From the NCBI GenBank assembly GCA_946811185.2, contig OX328105.1, positions 43,586,845-43,650,844 on the forward strand: a stretch of 64,000 bases of DNA, read 5' to 3'. The DNA comes from Hippopus hippopus. Its lineage: Eukaryota; Mollusca; Bivalvia; Cardiida; Cardiidae. A program made the translations under genes and the position numbers. Shown piece by piece: positions 12,072 to 23,962 of this stretch; the stretch's first letter is position 1, and the number at the start of each line of letters is the position of its first letter. The notes below the pieces were generated by a model. It did not search any database. It saw nothing but the letters and a program-made list of their open reading frames with translations, and had not been told where the DNA came from.

Positions 12072-12320
12072 CTGGCAAAAGTGGGCTTAATGCATCTCCA
12101 TGATGCATTATACCAAGCAATTCATTACATAATTTAGGATCCATAAAATCCTTTCTTTCTAACAGTCGACTGAATCTTGAGGTAGAATGGTCCTTTGGCC
12201 TGAAGAAAATGAACCAATGGCAAAAAGTTTCGACCTATGCCAGCCTGCGCGGACTGCGCAGGCTGACATGAGTTGATACTTTTTGCAGATGCATCAAGCC
12301 CACTATTCAAAGAGCATAGC
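12060..12320 (-). repeat. Palindromic 260-bp MITE abutting exon 3
   Basis: A nearly complete R1 copy (CTATGCTCTGGCAAAAG ... CAAAGAGCATAGCTC) has the GC-rich palindrome GCCTGCGCGGACTGCGCAGG near 12245. Its left terminus overlaps the first bases of exon 3 and supplies the polypyrimidine-AG used there. Confidence 0.8.
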
Positions 12321-12431
12321 TCATCTGATATGTACATGGCCGAACTAGGTGAGTTGCCTACAATAGTGACCACAAAGCTATTGGTAATGTTAGACAGGAG
12401 GGGACAGGCTGAACACAGAAATGTTCATTGG

Positions 12432-13540
12432 AGCGGCGCTCTGAGAAAAGGGGATATAATGCCTGACCGTGATGCGTTATACCAACCAAGTTATCGTAGT
12501 ATTTCGGAAACATGAAATCATTTTTGTCTTACAACCGAAAAAATCATGAGGTAGAATGCTCCTTGGACATGCAGAAAATTTACAAGTGGCTAAACGTTTC
12601 GACCAAGGTTAGCCTGCGCGGACTGTGCAGGCCGACATGGGTCGATACTTTTTTCAGATGCACTGAAGCTTCTTTTCACAGAGTATGACACATTCGTATC
12701 TGTGGTATATGAATTCCTATACAACGTGAATAACAATATGATTATCTCATAAAAGGTGTTGTTCTTTTACGTAATATATGAGCCATGGTCTATGAAAAAG
12801 AATTTTAATTTCATCTGCAAAAGATATCGATTCATGTGAGCCTGTGCAGTCGGTCCAAGGGTGACCTGTGTCGAAACTTTTTACTTTTGGTAAATTATCA
12901 GCATGACAAAAGACCACTCTACTTTATACAAAATTCAGTCGGTTGTCATACGAAATAATTTTGTTGATCCATGATTGTGCATGGTTCTTATGTAAATAGT
13001 AACGCTTAGTTGGTAAAAGAATCCTATTACCCGTAATTTAGATATAATAAAAGCAGGGTTCTCAAGTTATGTATCCAAATTTTACTTGGTTCAAAGATGT
13101 GGGGAAGAAGTATATGTATCAAAAGCCTTCTTTGCCAGGAAACAACTTTCCAGAACTATTATCACAAAAGCAACAACAGTCAATCAGTCTAGAACATAAA
13201 AGCACCAGTGTATCTTTTCTTTAAATTTTCCGAGCCAATTTTACTCCGATGCAAACAATGAAATGTCCTACATACATGTAGCTGTACATAGCTGTTTTTA
13301 CCTAGTGCATTATTCATTTGTGTCATGCTGTGTGAAAAGGGGGCTTAATGCATCTCCAAAAAGTATGCAGCTGTGTTGACACCGTTTGCTTTTTTAAAAT
13401 TTTCTGTATGTCAATGGGCCAGGATTAAGTTAGGCAAAATGGATTTTATGGATCCATAACTACATGTATGTGAAGACTTGCTTGGTATAATGTGTCACTT
13501 AGATCGCTTTATCCCCTTATGCCAGAACATAGCTCATTTT
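12432..13540. repeat. Three further R1 MITE copies
   Basis: Copies lie at about 12432-12690 (same orientation as the 12.06-kb copy), 12780-13000 (opposite orientation, decayed) and 13317-13540 (opposite orientation, palindrome deleted). They fill most of the intron between the signal-peptide exon and exon 3. The rest of the intron shows nothing recognisable. Confidence 0.65.
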
Positions 13541-13735
13541 TTTTTTAAATTATTTTGTCTCAAAATTTGTATAAAATGGCATAGAAAATATCATGAAAAA
13601 GAATGATCCCTGTCCCAGAGTATTTCCCCTTAAAAAAAAGGTTGCTCTTTCCTAGCATCAATCTTGAACAACGGTAAAAGATGCAATCAATAGATCTCAA
13701 ACAAAATTTTGGTAAGCAAAGGAAATAAACTTTAC

Positions 13736-13798
13736 CTTGTGTTCTACATAGAACAGCATTCTGCATGAAGAAAACTATTCCAAGTAATACGCTGAGGT
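13736..13798 (-). CDS. Exon 2, signal peptide core
   Basis: A 63-nt exon with a strong T8CAG acceptor and an AAG|GTAAAG donor. Read after the start codon exon it gives a hydrophobic core LSVLLGIVFF and then a polar C-terminal region, the shape of a secretory signal peptide. It enters in phase 1 (the split codon becomes Asp) and leaves in phase 1. This marks the mucin-like protein as secreted or type I membrane. Confidence 0.8.
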
Positions 13799-13879
13799 CT
13801 GAAAAAAAAGATGAAAAACGAGAGAAATTTGGGTTGGATTCTTTTTCATGTTCAACATGGTTTTCGAAGGTATTTCCAT

Positions 13880-14100
13880 CTCTTTACCACTTGACAGAAA
13901 TGAACACTTCTACGTAAATTGAAAGCAATTGCAGACGACAATTTAAATGTGGTTCAAATGATGGAATTTGTCTTTTATAGGATAGAAAACGTTATAGGTA
14001 AAGGTGAAAATCCTGGCTCCTTTTCCCTCAATGGTTTCAAAAGCTCTTTTTCTCGGGGTCTTTAAAGTCCGGATTGTGTGGAAAGGGTTATATCAGGGCA
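13880..14100. repeat. Palindromic TTAA MITE, decayed
   Basis: A family R2 copy: CTTTACCACTTGAC at the left, TTGCAGACGACAATTTAAATG, GGTAAAGGTGAAAATCCTGG in place of the usual palindrome, and GTGTGGAAAGGGTTATA at the right. Confidence 0.55.
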
Positions 14101-14159
14101 CCCAGTACATCTTCATACCCATGCATTCCGGTTGTTTCTTTAACTAGTGCCACTTACCA

Positions 14160-15590
14160 CAATGGCAAAGTAAAGTGAAGGAAGAAAAGAGACACAGCAA
14201 GTTTGCCTTCATAAAAATTTGGCAAGGCAAAGATCACAGGTGACGGAAGAAAAGAGACACACCAAGCTTGCTTACATAAAAAAGTGACCAAATTTAGTTT
14301 ACAGACGGAGGAAGAAAGGAAATATAGCAACCTTGCCTTCATAAAAAAATAAAGTTCACAGATGAATGAAGAGAAGTGGCCCAGCAAGCGTGCCTACATG
14401 AAAAAGTGATAGAGTTCACAGAAATAGGAGAAAAGAGGCACAGCAAGCTTGCCTTCAAAACAAAGTGGCAAAGTAAAGTTGACAAATGAAGGAAGAAAAG
14501 AGACAGGGCAAGCTTGTCTGGATAAAAAGGTGGCAAAATGAAGTTAATAGACGAAGGAAGAAAAGAGGCACAGCAAGACTGCCCACATAAGAAAAAAATG
14601 GCAAAATAAAGTTCACAGATGAAGGAAGAAAAATGCACAGTAAGCTTGCTTTTATAAAACAGTGGCAAATAAAGTTTACAGACGGAGGAAGAAAAGAGGC
14701 CTTGCCTAAATAAAAAAAGTGGCAAAAGTAAAGAGGCACAGCAAGCTTTCCTACATAAAGAAGAAGCAAAATAAAGTTCACAGGTGAAGGAAGAAAAGAG
14801 GCACAACAAGCTTATCTACATGAAAAAAGCGGCAAATAAAGTTCAAAGGTGAAGGAGAAATAGAGACACAGCAAGCTTGCCTTCATAAAAAAGTGGTAAT
14901 ATAAAGTTTACAGACGGAGGAAGAAAAATGGTACGGCAAGCTTGCCTACATAAAAAAGATGGCAAAATAAAGCTCTCATGTGAAGGAAGAAAAGAGGCAC
15001 AACAAGCTTGCCTACATAGAATAAGTGGCAAAATAAAGTTCACAGGCGAAAGAAGAAAAGAGACCCAGCAAGCTTGCCTTCATAAAGTTTACATTAAAAG
15101 GAAGAAAAGAGACACAGCAAGCTTGCCTTTATAAAAAAAAGTAGCAAAATAAAGTTCACAGTTGAAGGAAGAGAAGCAGCCCAGCAAGCTTGCCTAGATC
15201 AAAAACAACAACAACAACAACAACAAAGGCTAATTAAAGTTTACAGTCGAGAGAAAAAAAAAGGTCACGGTAAGCTTACCCACATAAAATAGTGGCAAAA
15301 TAAAGCTAACAGATGAAGGAAGAAAAAAAGCACAGCAACTTGGCCGACATGAAATAGTTGCAAAAATAAAGATCACAGATGAGGGAAGAATAGAGACATA
15401 GAGAGCTTGCCTATATGAAAAGGTGACAAAACAAAGTTCACAGGTGAAGGCAGAAAAGAGGTACAGTAAGCTTGTCTACGTAAAAAAGTGGCAAAAATAA
15501 ATTTCACCTGTGAATGAAAAGAAGAGGCATAGAAAGCTTGCCTACATAGAAAAAAAAAAATTGCAAAATTAAGTACACAGGCGAAAGAAG
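14160..15590. repeat. ~65-bp minisatellite, roughly 20 units
   Basis: Consecutive units share CACAGCAAGCTTGCCTACAT, AAAAAGTGGCAAAATAAAGT and ACAGATGAAGGAAGAAAAGA. The units diverge by point changes and small indels. The minus-strand reading frames across the array are Leu/Phe/Cys-rich by-products of the repeat and not a gene. It lies in the first coding intron of the mucin-like gene. Confidence 0.9.
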
Positions 15591-15733
15591 ACAGACCACA
15601 ATCAAAGAATGAATTTGCGAAGAGCTGAAATACGATTGCTTAAGAGTCATTTACGTTACAGACAATGCTGTGTGATTTAAGGTCACGGAAGTCTTAATAC
15701 TTAAACCTGTCGAATATTTTTATTATTATTTCA

Positions 15734-16500
15734 CCCTTTACCAAACTATCCTTAGTTATAACGTCCCTAAAAAGAGGAGTTTTGAAAACATTGTGGAAAA
15801 AAGGAGAAAATGCTGGTAACCAGTATTTTCTCCTTTTCCCAAAATGTTTTCTACCCTTCTAAAAGCAAATTTCACTTTTTCAGTTCAATTTATTTTGTCG
15901 TCTGCAAATACATGTACTTTCATTTTGGACCAGTCTAAAATTTTGTGGTCTGGCACTTAGTTAACCCTTTACCAAGCAACACATTGTTTGACTTGTCCAC
16001 ATTCAAAGTATTAGCAGACAACAAATCAAATGTGGCTCAAATTACAAATTTTGTCTTTGTAAGGGTAGAAAACACTCCGGGAAGAGCAAATGCTGAAAAA
16101 AGCATTTTCTCCTTTCCTATCAAAGTTTTGTACTCTTTCGGGATAAGTCGCTTCATCTGAGTCACATTTACTGTGTTGTCTGCAGTTGCTTTCAGTTCGG
16201 ACTAGTCTAAAACTGTGTTGTCTGTTAGATATGTAAGATTAAGGACTGTTGAAGCGTGTCACATTTCAACCTTTTACTAAACAGCCCCGAGTTTTAACGA
16301 CCCTGAGAAACGAACCTTTCGAAAATGTTGTAGGTAAAGGAGAAAACGCTGGTTACCAGCATTATCTTCTCTTCCAACAATGTTTTCTGCTCTTTTAAAA
16401 GAAAAAATTCATCGTATGCCATACAAATTATTTGTCGTCTGCAAATGCTTCCTATTTGGACAAGTCTGAGATCGACAATGTCGTCTGGGAAATAGACAAA
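15734..16500. repeat. Three adjacent R2 MITEs
   Basis: About 15734-15960 and 16268-16500 share one orientation, and 15967-16160 is inverted between them. The first has a good central palindrome (GAAAATGCTGGTAACCAGTATTTTC). The TTAA at 15961-15965 is shared between the first and second copies. Confidence 0.7.
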
Positions 16501-16590
16501 ATCCTTGACGATATAGACATGCATTAACCATCTTGATGATATTTTATGATTTTGTAAAAATTTGTTTCTACATTCTTCTTTGGTATAATG

Positions 16591-16592
<2 letters not shown>

Positions 16593-16620
<28 letters not shown>
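16593..16620. repeat. (GA)n microsatellite
   Basis: About 13 GA dinucleotides in a row just downstream of the first coding exon, in intron 1. Confidence 0.9.
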
Positions 16621-16621
<1 letters not shown>

Positions 16622-16634
16622 TTTAATTATTTAC

Positions 16635-16714
16635 CTTTAAACTGCCTCATTCTTGAATAGAATGGTTCTTAAATCGGGGGAAAATCCTATACCTATGTCG
16701 TCCTCCTCCTCTGT
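16635..16714 (-). CDS. Exon 1 with start codon of the mucin-4-like gene
   Basis: This exon carries a 5' untranslated stretch and the start ATG at 16650, followed by codons for M-R-Q-F-K and a split codon at the AAAG|GTAAAT donor. The next exon completes the codon and gives a textbook signal peptide: a basic n-region and then a hydrophobic core. The CATTGCAG acceptor at 16714 implies a further non-coding exon upstream, which I did not find. The coding part visible from here to 4679 adds up to about 1115 codons. Confidence 0.75.
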
Positions 16715-19069
16715 CTGCAATGAATAGAGAAAAAATAAGTAACCTGATGTATTGAAAAATCCACGTACTTCTTTCGTTTTAGATAAGTACTGTTAGATCT
16801 CTATATGAACCATGCTCTGTGAAAAGCGGGTTTTATGCAGGCTGACTTGGTTCGGTACTTTTTGGCAAATGCATTAAACCCCCTATTCAAAGAGAATGGC
16901 TCGTATCAGATTCTCCCTCTTTGAAAACGTGACTTTCTTCCTAGAAACCAGGCATTATACCTACCACCAAAATGTTAACTACGAGCTCGTACATGTAGTC
17001 AAATAATAAACTACGTTGACCTTTTCTATCGATGAAAATGATAAATACGGAATATCATGTTGTTTTAAGTCTTCTGGTCCGTGTATTTGATTCGAACAGT
17101 GTGAGAAAATTTGATATCACGCGAGACCGAAGGTCGAGCAAGATGTCAAAAGTTTCTTACGCAGCGAGAAGCAAATACAAGCACCAGGAAAGTTACTAAA
17201 ATATAATATTTCTTTTAATATATACTTTCAACTTTCAACGACAAAATAGTGCAGTTATTGACATTCTATTCGAAAACGGTAACCAAATAAAACCAACGTC
17301 GGATTAGTTGGTAGTAACTTTGTTTTCATGAAAGGCGGATGAATATTTTAAAATTTTGACAAATCAAATTGCAAATCAGTGAATGCAAATTCCGTGTGCG
17401 AGATACCATGTTTGGTCATCATGTGTGTCATCGTATCAGATTAAATTTGGCCTGCAACATATGAAAAGGGGCATTCGGATATTTGCGTAAAGTGTCGTCT
17501 AGGATCAGCCTGCGCAGTCCGCGCAGGCTAATCCGAAACGACACTTTCTGTTTTTATGTAATTCTCTGTTTTGCGCAAGTCTACTCTACTGTAGCACAAA
17601 ATCTAATGTAGTCGTAAGGTGCCATCTCGGATTTGCCTTCGCGGACTGCGCAGGCTAATCCGAAACGACACTTTACGCATATGTCCGAATGCCCCTTTTC
17701 GCGTGTTGCCAGCCATTTGGAATCGTGTTTTACACTATGTAGATTTTTCCCCTGTCTTGTATGATATTATATCCGCGTGCACCGCACGTATTTAAGCCGG
17801 AATTTTTCAGGTATATAATAAATGGCTATATCTGGCTGTGCAATGCTCAAAATATCTGTAAACAGGGGCAATGTAGATCAAAATCGACAACGCGTTTTTC
17901 GTGTCGTCTCATTTTATCCATCTCAACTCTCCGCAAATCAAGTTGTAAAAGTTGCTTTGCGGGTTAAGATGTCAGCCGGAAGTGTAGACCGCATCACTGT
18001 CAACGAGATTTGTTACTTTTATTAAAAGTAAACCTCCTCCGCCATCTCTTCTGAGGACAGCAATTTCTTATCTGAATTATTGGAGAGGTCATCAGACCTC
18101 TCCAATAGTGGTGAGTTTAAAAGGCAGACTGCCACAGAATTTGCTGTCTAAATCCACTTTTCTTACGAAACTGTTCTGATACACAGTCTGTTTCGTCATG
18201 GTTTTGTAAATAAAGCGAAATCAAAAAACCGAAACAGGAAATAGACGGAAATAGTGTGGCTTATTTTTATATGACGAATTTCAGAAAAGATTTGTTATAT
18301 TAACTTGCCATGGCTGCAAATGACCTCTCAAATAATTGTAATTTTTCATTAAGCAAATAAATCTAAGCAGAAGAAAAAATAAGAAGAATTCCGTTAAAAA
18401 AGAGAAAGAAGACCGCTGGACAAGATCATGCGACTTGAAAACGCGGCAAGAAGGTCAAATGACTGTCATATTCTTCTTATGAGCCTGTCTTTAATATCTG
18501 CCTACGAAGACAGATATACTATTTCAACCCTATATTCTTGAAGTATGGAAAATGACATTCAAATGGAATGACCTTGAAAAGCGGGACAGAAATTATTGTT
18601 TGCTATATTTAGCATGCTATATAAACAAAGAAGCTCAGGGAGACTTCCTTCCGTTTAGATAGCACCGTCTCAAGTTGCAGTATACGCCACATATATTCCT
18701 TTCTAAGTTTCAATTCTTAAACAAGCCATTTGATTTGCCTCTACGTTCTTTTTTTACCAATCAGATAGCTAAATTTGAGAATTAAAATTAGAACGAAATG
18801 GTGTTTCCTAAACTTGTCTTGCGATTGCAAATATCAGGCATATAAATCAAGCATGGTTCGATTTGTATTTATACAAATCATATTTTCGAACAAAAGATGC
18901 AGCGATTTAAGATTTATGCTTCTCAGATTATACAATATGAACAAAAAAAACCCAAACCAACAAACAAACAAAAACAAAAAAACAAACAAACAAGCAAGCA
19001 AACACGCAAACAAACAAACACGTGTTTAAAAAAGATAAACCTGTATAAGAATAATCTCGATTATAGTTA
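16715..19069. other. Non-coding, upstream of mucin-like gene
   Basis: A shortened R1 MITE lies at about 16808-16905. At 18077-18109 is a small perfect hairpin (GGAGAGGTC ATCA GACCTCTCC). A (CAAA)n-like simple repeat runs about 18940-19022. The stretch 16950-17440 shows nothing I recognise. The 5' non-coding exon and promoter of the mucin-like gene may lie here. Confidence 0.5.
17462..17703. repeat. MITE with GC-rich inverted ends
   Basis: The left end ATGAAAAGGGGCATTCGGAT is mirrored by ATATGTCCGAATGCCCCTTT. The inner parts GCGTAAAGTGTCGT and ACGACACTTTACGC also pair. Near the left end is a perfect palindrome CAGCCTGCGCAGTCCGCGCAGG. It is distinct from R1 though the core words are related. 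Confidence 0.75.
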
Positions 19070-19073
19070 TTAA

Positions 19074-19264
19074 CCCTTAACCTGCTAAGTTAAATAAAAA
19101 AAACTCTCCAGTAAGTAATAAAAAATCCAAATATTGCATTTTCAAAGATATGGGGGGAGCATATCTCCTGATCGGACATTGCAGATCCAAGATCAGACTG
19201 CGCGTTCTGTGTGGATCTACACTGCCCTCAAAAACGCTTTAAGTAGCGCTTTGCAGCCTAAGGG
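19074..19264. repeat. GATC-rich TTAA MITE (family R3)
   Basis: Flanked by TTAA on both sides. Ends are CCCTTAACCTGCTAAGT and CAGCCTAAGGG. The middle has a palindromic GATC... core (AGATCAGACTGCGCGTTCTG). The right TTAA (19265-19268) is also the left TTAA of the next MITE. Confidence 0.75.
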
Positions 19265-19268
19265 TTAA

Positions 19269-19488
19269 CCCTTTACCACACAATCCCGAGTTTTAACGAC
19301 CCTCAGAAAGAAGCCTTTTGAAAACATTGTGGGAAAAGGAGAAAATGCTGGTAACCAGCATTTTCTCCTTTTCCAACAATGTTTTCTACCCTACTAAGAC
19401 AAATTCCATCATATGAGCCAAATTTAAATTGTCGTCTGCAAATGCTTTCAATTTGGACAAGTATAAATTTTTCTCGTGTGGTAAAGGA
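19269..19488. repeat. Palindromic 220-bp TTAA MITE (family R2)
   Basis: Starts CCCTTTACCACACAATCC after TTAA. The centre is a near-perfect palindrome of about 55 bp (ATTGTGGGAAAAGGAGAAAA to TTTTCTCCTTTTCCAACAAT). The right end CGTGTGGTAAAGGA lacks the final TTAA. Termini and target site are those of piggyBac-type non-autonomous elements. Confidence 0.75.
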
Positions 19489-19639
19489 TAAAGCAGACCT
19501 GTTCTTCCTGTTTTATTGTTGATTATGTTTATCGAAGCAGTTTTAAGGTTTTTACGACCCTGTGGGGAAAAAACTTTGAAAACATTGTGAAAGAAATATG
19601 CATTCAGCATATCATTAATATTGGAACACAAAAGACACC

Positions 19640-22200
19640 TGACAAACATTTTCATCATAGGTATAAATCCCTAATTTTGCAATGTTAATGGTGATCTTGT
19701 CCAGAATACCTCAGCATAGTGGACTGTGCAGATAAAAAAATCAGACCTCACGTTTTGTGAAGTCTAATCTTGATCTTCACAGGCCTCACAGGCAATTCAG
19801 GGTGTGAAAGGCGCAATAAGGGCTAAATATTTACGAAACGGCAAAATTTCAGGTCTGTCCAAATAATGTTACTTGCCGACGACATATCAAGTGTGACTCA
19901 ATTGTTGGAATTTGTCTGTGGAAAGAGAGAAAAGATTTGGCGGGGGGAGGGGGGGTGAAAGGAGAAATTAATGGTAGCTTGCATTTTCCCACAATGTTTC
20001 AAAAGCCTTCTTCCTATGGGTTGTTAAAAGTAGGCTTGTTTGGGAAAGGGCTACATTTTATTCTGGTATTCGGGATCATGCATAGCAGTTTAGGAGATAG
20101 TAGATCAAGATAAGCTTACAGATACCGTCCGATTGTTTAGTCAATCCTGTAAGATAAAATTCTTTCTGAATGTCAGTGGATTGTATTGTCAACCATGAAA
20201 AGAAGTCGGGTTTCTAATAATATGAGCCTTGTTCTGGCAAAAGGGGGCTTCATGCATCTCCGTGATGCATGATACCAAGCAAGTCATCACAGCATTATAG
20301 ATCCCTAGGATCCCTTTTATATAACAACCTACTGAATCATGGTCCTTTGACATACAAAAAATTGACCAATAGCGAAAAGTATAGGCCCATGTCAGCCTGC
20401 GCAAACTGCGCAGGCTGACATGGTCGATACTTTTTGCAAATACTTTTAAGCCCCCCTTTTTTCACAGAGTATGGCTCGTTTTATTCGCTGCTGAAAGAGC
20501 TATATTTTTTAGACGGCCAATTGCAAAAGCAAGGCCTTTTGGGTAATAGCATAGATCAATATCAAACTGCACAAAATACACAAAAAAATTCAGTCCGATC
20601 TTGGATCTATACCTTCTGCTGGTTTAGTCAGGCCTATAAGATACAAATCCTTCTAAGTGTAAGCGGATTGTATTTTTTGAGTTTATATAACCTCTAGTCT
20701 GTGAAAAAGGGGCTTAATGCATCTCCATGATACATTTTACCAAGCAAGTCATCATTTCATCATGGATCCATAAAATCCATTTTGTTCAACAACCGACTGA
20801 ATCGTGAGGTAGAATGGTCTTTTGACATGCAGAAAATTGACAAGTAGCAAAAAGTTTTGACCCAGGTTAGACTGGGCGGACTGTGCTGGCTGACCTGGGT
20901 CGATACTTTTTTGCAGCTGCATTAAGCCCCCTTTTCACAGAGCATGGCTCATAAATTTGTCCCTGAATGAGCTCAGAGCGCTATAAGTTAAACATATCAA
21001 CCTGCAGTTTGATCTTGGATAGATATCTTCTGCTTGCTTCGTCAGGCCTGTTATATATAAATGAGCCATGCTCTGTGAAAAGGGGGCTTAATGCATCTGC
21101 GAAAAGTATCGACTCAGGTCAGTCTGCGCAGTACGCGCAGGCTGACCTGAGTCGATACTTTTGAGCCATTGGTCAATTTTCTGTATGTCAAAAGACCATG
21201 TGACCTCATAATTCAGTCAGTTGTTAGACAGAATGCTTTTCATGGATCCATGATCATGTGATGACTTGCTTTGTAACATGCATAACGGAAATGCATTAAG
21301 CCCCCTTTTGCTAGAGCATGGCTCATTTAATCTGCCTGAGTTGCAGTGGCATGTGATTTTTAAGATCTTTAAAATTATTGATAAAAATCTTTCTGATTTT
21401 CAGAAAATTGTATTGTCAGAAAAGGTCTAGAAAGAGGTACTTCTCATAGAACAAAAAACGCTGACCATAGCGGACATTGTAGACCCAAGATCAGACTGCA
21501 CGATCTATACTGTCCGCAGAAGCAACTCAAGTCTAATACCACGCACTTGAAGAAACTGTTGACACAAGGCAACATACAGTACTTTGCGATCAGTGTAGAA
21601 CAATATCAACTTGCACATGATTGGCAGCCAGGGCCTGTATTCACCAACCCTTCTTAAAAACGTTTTCAGTCTTATTCTCCTAAATTTTCTACATTTGAAA
21701 GTAACACAACTACAGATTTAGTTTGATTTTAGATTTGGTTTAGCTACTGAGAAGTTCTTTTACTTTCAAAGTTTGAATTCTTGGAGAATAAGATAAAGAA
21801 TCTCCTTGACTCTTATCCCGCTAAGTAACTGAAATGAAAGTTTTGAGCCTATAGTAAAACCCCAATTTTGGCTATCTCAGAGGTCTTTTATGATCAGATA
21901 ATATGTCTTTATCGGACAGTGTAGATCAATGATCAGACTGCACGTTCTGTGCAGTCTGATCTTGATCTACAATGTCCGTTAAAGGTTAGTGAGTAGCGCT
22001 TAGCAGGCCTAAGGGTTGAGAATGGTTGGTGAATAGAGATTCCGATCCTGTGCTAACACGTTCCGTTGTTGAAAAGGATTTTATGGCTGATTACCTTGAA
22101 AAAAAAGGACCAAATTTGAAACTAACGGAGCATTAAGATTACACTATTAATGCCGTAGCTTCAAAACAAAAAACAGTCAATCCCATGTATTCAGTCGTAC
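19640..22200. repeat. Cluster of R1, R2 and R3 MITEs
   Basis: R1 copies lie at about 20220-20477, 20690-20953 and 21061-21330, the last in opposite orientation with an exact GC palindrome. An R3 remnant lies near 19660-19830, R3 copies at about 20500-20690 and 21811-22018, and a decayed R2 at 19840-20060. No exon is supported. Confidence 0.65.
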
Positions 22201-22212
22201 ATATGGTAATCT

Positions 22213-22992
22213 TTAACCTGCTAAGTAAGTGAAACGAAACTTTTAAGCCGATAGTAAGAACCCAAAATTTGCTATTTCACATGTATTTTTGGGGAAGAAA
22301 AATATTTCTCTATAGGACAGTGTAGATCTAAGATCAAAATGTACAGTCTGATCTTGATCTACACTGTCTGCGAAAGGCATTTGAGTCGCGCATAGCAGCC
22401 CAAGGGTTAACACATCTCTATATAGTTTATTATTTTACCTACCAAGAACACAAGTTAATCTATTGACATATATCCGATGGTAAGCAATATACCATTCCTA
22501 AACGGTTGGGAAAGCACTGTAAATTAAAGAGCAATTACATTTTTACAAGCAATTGCCCACTTTTTCTATAATGTTTTCCATGACTGTCAATTGCAGAAAC
22601 GTTAAATTTGTACTTAAATATAGTGAAGGGTAAACGCATTCAAATGTGCATAAATAATTTGTTTATTGGATACATTATATGAGCAAACAATGGAGTTAAG
22701 GTTTATTATTCTTTAGAGTTTTTTTGTTATCTGAAGGAGGTTTCGGATAGTTTCCAAATATCAGACAATTCCTAAAATGATTAACCCCTTCGGCGCCATA
22801 GGCGAAAACTGTGACTTTTGCGGACGGCATAGATCAAGATCAGACTGCACAGAACGTGCAGTCTGATCTTTGATCTATACCGTCCGCTTGGTTAGCAAAG
22901 CCTATACAATCAAAATCTTTGTAAGTTTCAACGGATTGTATTTCTAGCCGTCGAAAGAGGTCGAGATTATTTATTTTAGCGCTGAAAGAGTT
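22213..22992. repeat. Two R3 MITEs
   Basis: One runs about 22213-22407. The second, 22785-22992, is bordered by TTAA on both sides (22781-22784 and 22993-22996). It has the inverted pair AGATCAGACTGCACAGAACG / CGTGCAGTCTGATCTTTGAT in its middle. Confidence 0.7.
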
Positions 22993-23159
22993 AAAGGCCT
23001 TCGTTATTTCCACCTCGAGACCTTTTTACCTGTCCTAGGCCTTCATAAATGATAATAAATGATGGCTAAGCGTGGAATCTGATCTTGATCTACACGCTGC
23101 ACACACCACGAGTTGAAATCAGGGCGCCATGAGCTTACTTTTAGTGCCAAATATAGTTA

Positions 23160-23434
23160 TATGAGGCACGCTCTGTGAAAAGGGGGCTTTATGCATCTGT
23201 GAAAAGCATCGACCCAGGTCAGCCTGCGCATTCCGCGCAGGCCGAACTGGATCGATACTTTTTGCTACTGGTCAATTTTCTGCTTCTAAAAGGACCAGTG
23301 TACCTCATGATTAAGTTGATTGTTAAAAATATAGCTATTATGGACGCGTAAGTTCATGTATGTGATTGCTTGCTTTGGTATCATGCATCGCGGACATGCA
23401 TTAAGCCCCCTTTCGCCGGAATATGGTTCATATG
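23160..23434 (+). repeat. Palindromic 260-bp MITE (R1)
   Basis: From ATGAGGCACGCTCTGTG to GCCGGAATATGGTTCAT, with the palindrome GCCTGCGCATTCCGCGCAGG. It stands directly next to another R1 copy (from 23434) in the same orientation. Confidence 0.75.
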
Positions 23435-23898
23435 TTAGCCATGCTCTGTGGAAAGGCGGCTTAATGACTTTGCGAAATGTATCGACCCACGTATCGACAT
23501 GGGCCAAAACTTTTTCGCTATTTTTAAATTTTCTGCTTGTCAAAGGATAGTTCTACTTCACGATTCAGTCGGTTGATGGACGAAATGGATTTTATGGATC
23601 CATAAGTAGGTGCATGCCTTGCTTGGTATACTACGTGGGTTGTTCGGAAAGTTCGTAGAATTTTGTTATAAATCACACAATATTCTCAATATTACAAAAA
23701 AATTTATACCTACTTAAACTTCAACATCTCTTCTATAAATTCTATGAAAACCAAAACGGTGATCTACATCACACGAAAATTATGTCTATTTAAAATGACT
23801 ATGTTACAGGTACCCGGAGAACGCCGAAGTCAATATGACGTCGCGTAATCATCAAGAGTCGTTTACATCAAGCGATCGTCGCACTTTCTCAACACAGT

Positions 23899-23904
23899 CA
23901 CCAG
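23899..23904. repeat. Polinton target-site duplication, left
   Basis: CACCAG directly before the left terminus AGTAGTATAGGG. It is identical to 38765-38770. Six-bp duplications are the rule for Polinton integration. Confidence 0.92.
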
Positions 23905-23913
23905 AGTAGTATA

Positions 23914-23962
23914 GGGTAGTCACTTGGGGCAAAATAGGCGATTTTGCCCCATGTGACTACCC
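23914..23962. other. Terminal hairpin of the inverted repeat
   Basis: GGGTAGTCACTTGGGGCAAA... pairs with ATTTTGCCCCATGTGACTAC over 22 bp with one mismatch around a 5-nt loop. The same structure is present at the other end of the element (about 38707-38755). It may be a binding site for integrase or replication proteins (inference). Confidence 0.8.

Noticed and set aside
14154..15134. Leu/Phe/Cys-rich frames
   Set aside because: Products of the 65-bp minisatellite; no start context, codon bias or domain.
20220..23434. CRISPR-like array from regularly repeated R1 copies
   Set aside because: Copies are 260 bp, in both orientations, with inverted ends and internal palindromes: MITEs in an animal genome.
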